Source: Chitinophaga pinensis
Lineage (GTDB): Bacteria > Bacteroidota > Bacteroidia > UKL13-3
Assembly (NCBI GenBank): GCA_945898275.1
Contig: CAMDHZ010000007.1
Span: forward strand, 93,855-157,854
Length of the DNA stretch: 64,000 nucleotides
Reading direction: 5' to 3'
Positions 52,527 to 61,785 of this stretch are shown here, piece by piece. The first letter of the stretch is position 1. Each line of letters starts with the position of its first letter. Under the pieces are notes generated by a model, which searched no databases, had not been told where the DNA came from, and saw only the letters and a list, made by a program, of their open reading frames with translations. The position numbers and the translations under genes were made by a program.

Positions 52527-55500
52527 ATGAAAAAACTACTACCTAGAATTTTGATTCTATTCCTTCTGCTCATAGGAATAGAAACAAGAGCCGTTCAGCT
52601 CAGTGGAATTTACACGATTAATCCTTCACTTCCTGCAACAGCCACTAACTTTCAAAACATTAGGTCGGCTGTGACTTACATGACTAGTACTGGTGTAAGA
52701 GCAGATGCAGGTCCAGCAAACTCAGGTACTGTTGGGGTAAGCGGGCCAGTGGAATTTCAAATTGCCACAGCCACATTTAACGAACAGATTACTATTCCAG
52801 CAATTACAGGTTCATCTACCACAAATACAATCGTTTTTAAAGGAAATGGAAGAACCAATACTTTACTAACTTTTGCAACGGCAGATGCAAACAATAGACA
52901 CACCCTAAAATTCAATTTATGTAACAATGTTACTTTTAGGGACATGACTATTAGGGGTACTGGCACTACTTATGCTTGGGTGGTTCATATCATGGGTTTA
53001 AATGCCAACAATAACAAATTGAAGAATTGCACAGTTGATATAACTGGAACAGGTATCACTTCTGGTTCAACATTTTATATTGGTGTAGTAATCAATAACA
53101 GTGCAACCTCCGCTACAACTGGAACAAGAATAGATGGAACTGAAATTGATAGCTGTTTAATTAATTATGGCTATTATGGAATTGTTGCTGCAGGTGCAGT
53201 TAGTAACTTGCACGTTGGCTTAAAAATTACCAATACGCAAATTCTTAATTCTTATTTATTTGGCATTTATTTAAATTATATAAATGGAATTACTGCAACT
53301 AACAATTTAATCTTTCCAAGAGCAGCCTATTTATATAACTATGGAATTTACATGTTAAATTCAACTTGTACTTCACCCAATAGACATATCATTACTAATA
53401 ATAAAATTAATGGATTTGGATATTATGGCGTATACATTTCTAGTTCAAGTAATCTAAGCGGTAACAAAGGGTTATTTGCAAATAATATGATTGGTGGTGG
53501 TATTAAATATGAATACAGTAATTGTATTTATTTTTCAGGCACCAGCCAATGGAGAATAGCCCACAATACCTTTAACCATGACATAAATGGGCAAAGTAAT
53601 AATAATGGGGCAGTTTTTATAAGCTCTGGTTCTGGCAACTCCTTTATTAACAATATTTGTAATGAAAAAGTAGCATCAAGTGCCTTGCCGCTATATGCCT
53701 CTTCTAGTGCTGTATTCGACACAATGAATTACAATCTATTTAATCGTCCTGATACTACCACAGGTGGACTTATTTATGTAGGTTCAATCTTAAACAGTGG
53801 AAGTTTTAAAGGCGCTGCAGGTCAAAATATCAATTCAATCTATAGCAACCCAATGTTTGCTAATGACACTGCCATGTTGAATAGAAATGCTTGTCATCAA
53901 GGAATGCCTTTAAGCTATGTACCTTCAGATATTTTTGGAACAACAAGATCAACAACAAACCCTATAATGGGTGCATATGAAACACCTTCCATTGGTAATA
54001 ATTTGGCTGTTTTAAGCGTAACAAACATTAAGGCTCCAATAACATCAGGTGCTCAAGACCTTACCGTTTTAGTAAGAAATAACGGAAACAACTCAGTTAC
54101 ATCCTTTAACTTGAGTTATACCTTAAACAATGGAACACCTGTGGTTTATCCTTGGTCTGGCACCTTAAATGCCTGTGATACTATCTCAGTTTCATTTACA
54201 GGTACACAACAACCTTCACTCGGTGCAGTAAATCAATTTAAAATTTATTCAAGCTTGCCAAATGCTGCAAATGATTCAGATGCAACAAATGATACAATTA
54301 TTCCGGCTTTCTTCCTTCCTTTAAATGGCGTATATTATATTGGTGGAACAAGTCCTGATTTTGCTAAACCAAGTGATGCTTTCAATGCTTTGCAATCAGC
54401 AGGTATGACTGGACCAGTTAGATTTGAAGTTAGACCGGGTACCTATATTGACCAAGTTAGTATCGACAATCCAATTTTGGGGTTAAGCAGCACAAACAAT
54501 GTAGTTATGGCTGGCACAAACAGAAATACTTGTATCATTCAAACTAATAATACTAGCGCTTCTCAAAGGCATACTATAAGAATTGGGCAAAGTCATATCA
54601 GAATTGATAGTTTAACCTTAAGAGGAAATAGCGCTTCTTTTGGTTGGGTTGTGCATATCAATAAAAACCTAACTAGAAATATAAGAGTTAAAAATTGTAA
54701 TATAGAATTAACCCATCCAAATGCACAGACTTCAACTTTAGACGTTTTCGCAGGTGTTGTTATGTCTGGGTCTAATAATAGCTTGTACTATTCGGATAAC
54801 TTTGAGCTAGATAGTATAGAAATTGATTCTAATTTCATCAATTATGGTTATGCAGGTATTTACCAATATTCTTATTTCTATAACTATTATTATTCTTATG
54901 GAGCTCCGTCAGAAACCATTAAAATGAGAAATAACACAATAAACAATGTTTATAATTTTGGTATCAACACTAATGGGACTTCTAGTTTGGATATAAGTAA
55001 TAACACGATTAGGTTTAGAATTGACTTATTAAACACTGTTTACAATTATGGTTTATATATCGGCAACCATGATGCAACATCTTCAGCAAATAAACAATTT
55101 AGAGTAAATGGAAACCGAGTAATTAATGCAAATTACTTTGGGGTTTACTTTAATAATATTCTAACCAACTCAAATAATCGTGGGCAATTCAATAACAATA
55201 GTGTTAATGTAGGTGTAAACCTTCAAAACTGTAATGGACTTTATTTTTACAATTTAACCAATACAGACATTTACCATAACTCAGTTTTAAATAATCAAGC
55301 TTCAACCTCAAATTCTAGTGGCGCCTTTTATTTTGGACAAGGAACAGGTATGCGCATTAGAAATAATCATTTTGTTTGCAGCAATCCGAGCACTTTAGGA
55401 AGTCCAGTATATTTTTCTGGGGTTTCTTATACAGCAAATAATCAATTGAATTACAATAATTATTTCCGCACCGAAAGAACCGGAAACTATGTTTATATAA

Positions 55501-58370
55501 ATTCATGGTACACTGCATCAAACTTCATCGCTGTGGGTGGAAGTAATGTAAATGTCTTGACAATCAACCCAAAATTTGAATCAGACACCCTATTAAAAAG
55601 TATCAATGGTTGCATGGATGGAGATTCTATAAGTACGGTTACAACAGATATTTTAAATCTCACTAGAAATGTTAAACCAGATATAGGAGCATATGAAGTT
55701 CAAACGGTTGTAAATGATGCCGGTGTATTAGAAATTACTAGTCCAAGAAATCCAGCTATTTCAGGATTACAAGATTTAAATGCAAAAATCATAAATTATG
55801 GTAGCGCAACTTTGACAAGTGTAAATGTTGGCTATAAAATAAATACAAGTGCAAATGTTACGCAACTTTGGACTGGCACATTAAATACATGTGATACAAC
55901 TTCGGTTTATTTTACTGGAACTCAGCAAATCAATGTTGCTCCTGTTATTTTAAACAACCTTAAAGTTTATACAGATAGTCCAAATGCCCAATTGGATAGT
56001 GTAGCAACCAATGATACTGCTAGAGCAATCATTGCAACAGGTTTAAGAGGAAATTACATAATTGGACCAGCCCCAAGCAATTTCTTAACCATCAATGATG
56101 CAATTAATGAATTAACTATTAGAGGCGTTGATAGTGTGGTAAATATGTTAATTAAAACAGGCACTTACAACGAAAACTTTAGTATTCCTGCAATTATTGG
56201 AGCTTCAGAAACTAATATTATTACATTTACCTCATTGGCAAACCATGTAGATTCGGTTACTATCAGTAAAAATAATTCGACCGCTGCATCCAATTTTATT
56301 GTAAAACTTAATGGTTGCCGATTTGTGAATTTCGATAAACTTACCATGACTGCTCAAGGCTCCACTTTTGGGTATGTAATTGATATTGGCCAAAATGCAG
56401 GATTTGTTAAAGTTAGAAATTGTAAATTAAATGCACCTATAACCACAACCACTAGCACTAACATGGCTATTGTTTATGGAATAGATAATACTCCTGGTAA
56501 TATTAATTTTGTAAACAACATTATTAATGGAGGCGCTTATGGTATTTACTTCAGAGGAACGTCAACCGCTTCGCTTTCTGATAACAATACTATTGATAGT
56601 AATACCATATCAAATCATTATTATATGGGAATTTACAATTGGTATACTTCCAACTATAAAATCAGAAAAAATACTGTTTCAACAACAGGAACATTTACAA
56701 GTTATTATGGTATTTACTCTTATTACAGTGACAGCGCATTAGAAATAACTGGCAATAATGTATTCTCAACAACTGCAAATGGGTATGGTATTGTAAATTA
56801 TTATTGCGATGGAACCTCATCAAAACCTGCTACAATAGCTAACAATGTTATAAGAATTGGAACAGGAAGCACCACTACCAACTTTGCTTTAAGAGACCAA
56901 TACTCAAGTAACATGTTAATTGCAAATAATACTTGCATAATTAACACTACTAGCACAGCTGGTTATGCTGGGTATTTTTATTATAATACTACTATTTCTA
57001 ATTCAACTAGAATTAGAAACAATATTTTTAGTAATACAAACTCAGGTGCATGTTTATATCACTATAATCCAACTTTTGGAACAAGTGATTTCAACTTAGT
57101 TCATACAAACGGAACTACTAATTTTGTTCAAAGAGGTTTACCTGCAAATACCTATACTAGTTTGGCTGCATTTAAAACTGCAGTTACCAACTATGAACGT
57201 AATTCAATACAATATAGACCTGGTTTTATTTCTGCTACTAATCCTGCTCCAAATCCTGCAGATACTGCTGTTTGGTCTATCAATGGTAGAGGTATTCAGT
57301 TGCCAGAAATTACGACAGACTACAATGGAAATCCTCGCTCAACCACAGTTCAAACGGGTGTTCCTGACATTGGAGCCTATGAAGTAACTCCAACAAGTGT
57401 TCCTCCAATGTGTACTGCTGTTCCAGCTACAATTATTGCAGGAACCACCCAAAGCTTTTTATTTGCTGGAGATACTGTTTGTAGAATTTCGCATGATGCT
57501 ACTTCGACCCTTCCAACAAGTTTAGTTGTTAGACAATATTCTGGAACTAATCCACTGTTTTCTAGTCCTACAGATTTTCGCTTTAATATGTACCTTGATA
57601 TCATTGCTCCATCTGGCACTTATAATTTTAACATTGATATGAAATATAAGGATTCATGGATTGGCTCAAACCCTTCTGAAACAGATTCACGTCTTGCGTG
57701 GAGAGCACCATCAAGTCCTTGGGTAAGTTTTAGTGGAACAGCAAGTATTGTTGATTCTATTAACAATACCCTTACTGCTTTATTTGTCACAGATTATGGC
57801 AATTTTACAGGAACCGACGGTTTTACGCCACTTCCAATCAAGCTATCAGACTTTAATGGATATGCCCTTGAAACAGATGCTGTGCTTATTTGGAAAACAG
57901 TTTCAGAAAAGAATAGTAGACACTTTGAAGTTGAAAGAAAATTAGAAGGTGAGAAATTTGTGGGCATTGGTGCAGTAAAAGCTGCCGGTAATAGCAACTC
58001 CACTCAGAGTTATGCGTTCTATGACAAAGAGATTTTTTCTAATCATAACTTAGCTTATTACCGCTTAAAAATGGTTGATATAGATGGAACTTTTGAATAC
58101 AGTAATATCGTTAAAGTTGGAACAGAAAAAGAGCCTCTAACTATTATTGCTTCACCTAATCCATTTAGAAATAGCTTTACCATCAATAACCTAGAACCAA
58201 ATCAAACTATTGAAGTTTTAGATGCGCAAGGAAAAGTGGTTTACAATCATTTTAATTCTAAAGAAACTGCTCAAAAAGTTACCCTTCCAAACAATTTAAG
58301 CAATGGCTTATACTTTGTAAGAGTAAGTGCAAATGAGAAAGTTCAAATCCTTAAATTGATTAAAGAATAA
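52527..58370 (+). CDS. Very large secreted beta-helix protein with CARDB-like units and T9SS type A sorting domain
   Basis: 1947 residues with a signal peptide (ILILFLLLIGIETRAVQ). Three modules each start with a similar strand (LSGIYTINPSLPATATNFQNI, LNGVYYIGGTSPDFAKPSDA, LRGNYIIGPAPSNFLTINDA) and continue as right-handed parallel beta-helix repeats rich in Asn and Tyr. Modules 1 and 2 end with CARDB-like units sharing WSGTLNACDTISVSFTGTQQ and WTGTLNTCDTTSVYFTGTQQ. Module 3 leads to another beta unit and the T9SS type A C-terminal domain (ASPNPFRNSFTINNLEPNQT ... GLYFVRVSANEKVQILKLI). It is a surface adhesin or glycan-binding candidate; no catalytic residues were recognised. Confidence 0.9.
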   Translation: MKKLLPRILILFLLLIGIETRAVQLSGIYTINPSLPATATNFQNIRSAVTYMTSTGVRADAGPANSGTVGVSGPVEFQIATATFNEQITIPAITGSSTTNTIVFKGNGRTNTLLTFATADANNRHTLKFNLCNNVTFRDMTIRGTGTTYAWVVHIMGLNANNNKLKNCTVDITGTGITSGSTFYIGVVINNSATSATTGTRIDGTEIDSCLINYGYYGIVAAGAVSNLHVGLKITNTQILNSYLFGIYLNYINGITATNNLIFPRAAYLYNYGIYMLNSTCTSPNRHIITNNKINGFGYYGVYISSSSNLSGNKGLFANNMIGGGIKYEYSNCIYFSGTSQWRIAHNTFNHDINGQSNNNGAVFISSGSGNSFINNICNEKVASSALPLYASSSAVFDTMNYNLFNRPDTTTGGLIYVGSILNSGSFKGAAGQNINSIYSNPMFANDTAMLNRNACHQGMPLSYVPSDIFGTTRSTTNPIMGAYETPSIGNNLAVLSVTNIKAPITSGAQDLTVLVRNNGNNSVTSFNLSYTLNNGTPVVYPWSGTLNACDTISVSFTGTQQPSLGAVNQFKIYSSLPNAANDSDATNDTIIPAFFLPLNGVYYIGGTSPDFAKPSDAFNALQSAGMTGPVRFEVRPGTYIDQVSIDNPILGLSSTNNVVMAGTNRNTCIIQTNNTSASQRHTIRIGQSHIRIDSLTLRGNSASFGWVVHINKNLTRNIRVKNCNIELTHPNAQTSTLDVFAGVVMSGSNNSLYYSDNFELDSIEIDSNFINYGYAGIYQYSYFYNYYYSYGAPSETIKMRNNTINNVYNFGINTNGTSSLDISNNTIRFRIDLLNTVYNYGLYIGNHDATSSANKQFRVNGNRVINANYFGVYFNNILTNSNNRGQFNNNSVNVGVNLQNCNGLYFYNLTNTDIYHNSVLNNQASTSNSSGAFYFGQGTGMRIRNNHFVCSNPSTLGSPVYFSGVSYTANNQLNYNNYFRTERTGNYVYINSWYTASNFIAVGGSNVNVLTINPKFESDTLLKSINGCMDGDSISTVTTDILNLTRNVKPDIGAYEVQTVVNDAGVLEITSPRNPAISGLQDLNAKIINYGSATLTSVNVGYKINTSANVTQLWTGTLNTCDTTSVYFTGTQQINVAPVILNNLKVYTDSPNAQLDSVATNDTARAIIATGLRGNYIIGPAPSNFLTINDAINELTIRGVDSVVNMLIKTGTYNENFSIPAIIGASETNIITFTSLANHVDSVTISKNNSTAASNFIVKLNGCRFVNFDKLTMTAQGSTFGYVIDIGQNAGFVKVRNCKLNAPITTTTSTNMAIVYGIDNTPGNINFVNNIINGGAYGIYFRGTSTASLSDNNTIDSNTISNHYYMGIYNWYTSNYKIRKNTVSTTGTFTSYYGIYSYYSDSALEITGNNVFSTTANGYGIVNYYCDGTSSKPATIANNVIRIGTGSTTTNFALRDQYSSNMLIANNTCIINTTSTAGYAGYFYYNTTISNSTRIRNNIFSNTNSGACLYHYNPTFGTSDFNLVHTNGTTNFVQRGLPANTYTSLAAFKTAVTNYERNSIQYRPGFISATNPAPNPADTAVWSINGRGIQLPEITTDYNGNPRSTTVQTGVPDIGAYEVTPTSVPPMCTAVPATIIAGTTQSFLFAGDTVCRISHDATSTLPTSLVVRQYSGTNPLFSSPTDFRFNMYLDIIAPSGTYNFNIDMKYKDSWIGSNPSETDSRLAWRAPSSPWVSFSGTASIVDSINNTLTALFVTDYGNFTGTDGFTPLPIKLSDFNGYALETDAVLIWKTVSEKNSRHFEVERKLEGEKFVGIGAVKAAGNSNSTQSYAFYDKEIFSNHNLAYYRLKMVDIDGTFEYSNIVKVGTEKEPLTIIASPNPFRNSFTINNLEPNQTIEVLDAQGKVVYNHFNSKETAQKVTLPNNLSNGLYFVRVSANEKVQILKLIKE

Positions 58371-58381
58371 TCACTTACCAA

Positions 58382-58431
58382 TTAAACTAAAAATCCTGCT
58401 TATCAATTGATAAGCAGGATTTTTAGTTTAA
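58382..58431. terminator. 50-bp perfect palindrome, bidirectional terminator
   Basis: A perfect zero-spacer inverted repeat centred on TTATCAATTGATAA, with the GC-containing arm AATCCTGCTTATC. It begins 11 bases after the stop of the 1947-residue gene. The A/T-rich outer arms give U-tracts in both directions, so it can end transcripts from both convergent sides. Confidence 0.85.
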
Positions 58432-58723
58432 CATCTATTGGGTAACGAACGACAAAACTATTTGAAATTCAATTATTGGATAAAAACTAAACAATAAAAC
58501 TTAGAAGGTTTAGCAACACTTACGTTTAAGGTTTATTCTAATTTGTATTCAGCAATTACATTCATAAATAACTTCTAAAAACATGCTAACAAACGTACTT
58601 TTAAATACTGGGCTAGGTTCAAACCGATAAGAATTTATTAGCTATTGTTTTACAAAACTTAAATTGTAGTTTCTATTTGAAAGTAAATTCAATTCAAATT
58701 TTTAATTAGGTAAAATAAGCTAA
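58432..58723. other. AT-rich intergenic region without a gene
   Basis: Together with the palindrome, this forms the only gap above 300 bases. I see no ORF, tRNA or convincing small RNA in it. It contains one exact copy of the iterated GGTTCAAACC motif and otherwise looks like simple AT-rich spacer between convergent genes. Confidence 0.6.
58616..58625 (-). repeat. GGTTTGAACC iterated motif, intergenic copy 6
   Basis: An exact copy (GGTTCAAACC on plus) in the convergent spacer, away from any promoter. A purely promoter-linked role is therefore unlikely for this copy. Confidence 0.75.
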
Positions 58724-60313
58724 TTATTTAATCCCCATGAATATTCTATTCCAACGAACTTTCTTTAACAGATTTGGAGCAAATTGATCCCAACTCATCC
58801 AAACAAAAAGTGCTTTTCCAACAATATTGGTTTCTGGTACAAATCCCCAAAAGCGACTATCTAAGCTATTGTGGCGATTATCACCCATCATAAAATAATA
58901 GTTATAGGTAAATGTGTAAGTTGTAATTTCTTTTCCATCAAGGTAAAACTTACCATTCTCACGTCTAAAATCAGGATGATTTTCGTACAAGGTTATAACC
59001 CTATTGTACATCTCATAATTTAAACTATCTAAAGTTACCATATCTCCTGCCTTAGGAATATAAATGCTACCATAATTATCTACGTTCCAATTCAATTGAG
59101 GTAAATTTGCAATTGGAAACATTCTAGGGTCTCTTCCCTCCTTGCTATATCTAAATGAATCAATGGAAAGAATACGATTATCAGCGCGAATCTTAGCAAT
59201 TTTATCGGGTGTGGTAGGGTAAATTAAAATCAAATCATTGGAATGAGCTTGGTCTATGATATCATTCATGTTAATGTCATAGGAATATAACATTTCTTGC
59301 AGTTTGGTTTGATCCAACATGCCAAGATTATCAGTTAAATAGGCAGGGTCAAATTTAATAGAATAACCGTATTGCATCATCTCAGGCTTGTAGTTCAATT
59401 GCCCATTTACAAACAATTCACCTTCTACCACCTTTAAACTATCACCCGGAATTCCAACACAACGCTTAATGTAATTATCGCGCTTATCAAAAGGCCTTGT
59501 TTCTTCAAATGGATGGATAAAAGCAGGAAAATTAAACACCACAACATCGTTATTTTTGATTTGACTCAACGCTGGCATCCTTTTATAAGGCATTTGCATC
59601 CATGTAAGATAACTTGGAATAGAATCTCCAACAGGCATCATGTTATGTGCAAATGGAAAGGATAAGGGTGTAACAGGCAACCTATTTCCATAATGATACT
59701 TACTCACAAATAAGAAGTCGCCCACCAATAGCGATTTTTCCATAGAAGGGGTAGGAATTGTATATGCTTCAATAAAGTATGACCTAATAACTGTTGCGGC
59801 CAGAGTAGCAAACCATAAAGCATCAGACCATTCGTAAACTAATTTGTTTTCTGGTTTTTCAAATCCTAGTAAATAAATTACAACTAGAATAGAAAAACTT
59901 ATAAACGTTGGGAAATTATACGCCAAAAGAAAACCCAAAGCAATGGTTATAACTAAGGCGAGATAGTCGAATTTCTCTTTGGATTTGCCAAATTTAACCA
60001 ATTGGTCTGCGGTATGTTTTACAGCATATAACACATACAAAACCAAAAATATTATAGGTGAAATAGCAAAGGCAAGCAGTCTTGTAAAGTATAAAAAAAT
60101 TAATGCACAACCATACAAGGCATTGAGCGCTGCTAAACCAATAGTAGCGCCTGCACTAAAGTATAATCCACCGATTATAAAGTTGAGTACACACCAAATG
60201 GAAATGATAATCCATTGCTTTTTAGAAAAGGATTTTGGACTTCTATAATAAAATGAGAAAGTTTCTTTTAAGTTAAAAGGGTTGGTTTGACCCGAAATGC
60301 TTTTTGTTGACAT
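58724..60313 (-). CDS. lepB: Signal peptidase I with an extended N-terminal membrane region
   Basis: 529 residues, longer than the ~320 of E. coli LepB. The first ~180 residues hold about five hydrophobic segments, the last (LWFATLAATVIRSYFIEAY) leading into the peptidase. Catalytic Ser is in AYTIPTPSMEKSLLVGDFLFVSK and the general-base Lys is in DNYIKRCVGIPGDSLKV; box E is FMMGDNRHNSLDSRFWGFVPE. It cleaves signal peptides at the periplasmic face, serving the many exported proteins in this window. The insert between the Lys box and box E is long, as in other Bacteroidota. It follows dapB with an 86-base gap. Confidence 0.95.
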   Translation of the reverse strand: MSTKSISGQTNPFNLKETFSFYYRSPKSFSKKQWIIISIWCVLNFIIGGLYFSAGATIGLAALNALYGCALIFLYFTRLLAFAISPIIFLVLYVLYAVKHTADQLVKFGKSKEKFDYLALVITIALGFLLAYNFPTFISFSILVVIYLLGFEKPENKLVYEWSDALWFATLAATVIRSYFIEAYTIPTPSMEKSLLVGDFLFVSKYHYGNRLPVTPLSFPFAHNMMPVGDSIPSYLTWMQMPYKRMPALSQIKNNDVVVFNFPAFIHPFEETRPFDKRDNYIKRCVGIPGDSLKVVEGELFVNGQLNYKPEMMQYGYSIKFDPAYLTDNLGMLDQTKLQEMLYSYDINMNDIIDQAHSNDLILIYPTTPDKIAKIRADNRILSIDSFRYSKEGRDPRMFPIANLPQLNWNVDNYGSIYIPKAGDMVTLDSLNYEMYNRVITLYENHPDFRRENGKFYLDGKEITTYTFTYNYYFMMGDNRHNSLDSRFWGFVPETNIVGKALFVWMSWDQFAPNLLKKVRWNRIFMGIK

Positions 60314-60399
60314 GTGTACTGTTGCTTATAACAAAGAAATTAAAATCTAACTTGCTTGGCAAATGAGATTTTTTAATGGGACTATAACTAATTAAAAGG

Positions 60400-61167
60400 T
60401 TAGGATTTAAGAATTTCGTCTAAGTTTAAGATATCATCCATGGTATAAATTCCTTTTTTACCCTGAATCCATTCAGCTGCCATAACGGCTCCTTTAGCAA
60501 ATCCAAACCTTGATTTGGCATCGTGGGTTAATTCAATGGTATCAATCACAGATTCGTATATTACTTTATGTAAACCTGTTACTTCCCCTTCTCTATAAGA
60601 TTCTATAAGTAATTCATTTGGTTTAGCACTTTGACCTGGAACATTGTTTTCTTTACCAAAAATCAAGCGGTCTTTTATGCTTACTTTCTCCTTAAACTCA
60701 TCCATAATTTGCTGGGCCATACTTAAAGCGGTCCCACTTGGATGATCTTGTTTTGCAGTATGGTGAATCTCTTCAATTCGCACATCATAGCCATCAAAGT
60801 GATGCATCATAGATGCCATGATTCTATTTATTTTATAAAATAAGTTAACGCCAATGCTAAAATTTGTGCTGTGCACCATAGCCTGCTGTTCTAACTCACA
60901 TTTCTCCTTAATAAACTCAAATTGATCATACCACCCAGTAGTTCCAACGATAATTGGAATTTGAGCTTCAAAACATTTTAAAATATTATCAACTGCAGCA
61001 GTAGGCATGCTAAAATCTATTGCTACATCTACTTTTTTTAGACTTACCGGAATAAAATCGTAAGCATTTTCTAAATTGACCTTATAAACAATTTCATGTC
61101 CTTTAGCTATAGCAATTTTTTCAACTGCCATGCCCATTTTGCCATAACCTAGTAATGCAATTCTCAT
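60400..61167 (-). CDS. dapB: 4-hydroxy-tetrahydrodipicolinate reductase
   Basis: 255 residues. The Rossmann start MRIALLGYGKMGMAVEKIA binds NAD(P)H, and the VAIDFSMPTAAVDN and IIVGTTGWYDQ segments are typical. The catalytic loop IEEIHHTAKQDHPSGTALSMA carries the conserved His pair and Lys. It reduces 4-hydroxy-tetrahydrodipicolinate in the lysine/diaminopimelate pathway, supplying peptidoglycan. It lies between the DUF5683 gene and lepB in the order often conserved in Bacteroidota. It has a complete length for the family. Confidence 0.96.
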   Translation of the reverse strand: MRIALLGYGKMGMAVEKIAIAKGHEIVYKVNLENAYDFIPVSLKKVDVAIDFSMPTAAVDNILKCFEAQIPIIVGTTGWYDQFEFIKEKCELEQQAMVHSTNFSIGVNLFYKINRIMASMMHHFDGYDVRIEEIHHTAKQDHPSGTALSMAQQIMDEFKEKVSIKDRLIFGKENNVPGQSAKPNELLIESYREGEVTGLHKVIYESVIDTIELTHDAKSRFGFAKGAVMAAEWIQGKKGIYTMDDILNLDEILKS

Positions 61168-61239
61168 TTATGTTACTTTTTGAATTTAATTGAGGAAATA
61201 TAAGAAAATTAAAGTGCTAAGCCAAAATCAAACAAACTT

Positions 61240-61785
61240 TTAAAACCGAGCTTGTAATTTAATCCCAAAATTATTACCAAAGGATGTCACTTGGTATGCT
61301 GGCTTAATTCTAAACGAAAGATTTTCCCCTACATCAAATTCTTTAAGATGGGCTTCAACTGTGGCGTCTAAAATTGTTAAGGCATACCAACCAAATATTC
61401 CAATGGCAGATAAGTCTCTGGATTTGCGATAGCTTTCTCTGACATTGTATAGCATGTATTCAGGAACATTTGAAAACTCAGGATTGGTAACAACTTGACC
61501 ATTAATTCTTTGGATATAAGCTTCTCTAACCGAGTTATACTCGCGATTATAAAACATTAAGCTGTAGGTTAAAACTCCAAATCCAGCATAAACTACTGGT
61601 ACTTTCCAATAACTTTTATTGTACACTTGCCCTCCACCAGGAATCAATCCATAAAGGGTAGCCTTCTTAGCTCTAGGGTCAACTGGGGCTCCAGCAGGTG
61701 GTGCTTTGTAGGTAGTATCTTGACCGAAACTAGGAAATACGCTTAGGGTCAATAATAACCCGAATACAATTTTTTTACCTATCAA
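61240..61785 (-). CDS. DUF5683 domain protein
   Basis: 181 residues with a signal peptide (IVFGLLLTLSVFPSFGQ). The central part ATLYGLIPGGGQVYNKSYWKVPVVYAGFGVLTYSLMFYN has the Gly-rich turn and hydrophobic hairpin of DUF5683, a Bacteroidota family regularly placed between parB and dapB. The C-terminus (LSFRIKPAYQVTSFGNNFGIKLQARF) ends in an amphipathic strand with terminal Phe, as in outer-membrane proteins. The function is not known. Its start overlaps the parB stop by four bases, so it is translationally coupled to parB. Confidence 0.88.
   Translation of the reverse strand: MIGKKIVFGLLLTLSVFPSFGQDTTYKAPPAGAPVDPRAKKATLYGLIPGGGQVYNKSYWKVPVVYAGFGVLTYSLMFYNREYNSVREAYIQRINGQVVTNPEFSNVPEYMLYNVRESYRKSRDLSAIGIFGWYALTILDATVEAHLKEFDVGENLSFRIKPAYQVTSFGNNFGIKLQARF

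Noticed and set aside
53000-57200. Repeated sequence as a CRISPR array or tandem DNA repeat
   Set aside because: The similarity is at protein level in beta-helix repeats rich in Asn and Tyr; there are no constant direct repeats with unique spacers.
473-58625. GGTTCAAACC copies as tRNA T-arm fragments
   Set aside because: The motif resembles the T-arm GGTTCRA core, but none of the copies has an acceptor stem, anticodon arm or CCA-like end around it, and most lie inside conserved genes.
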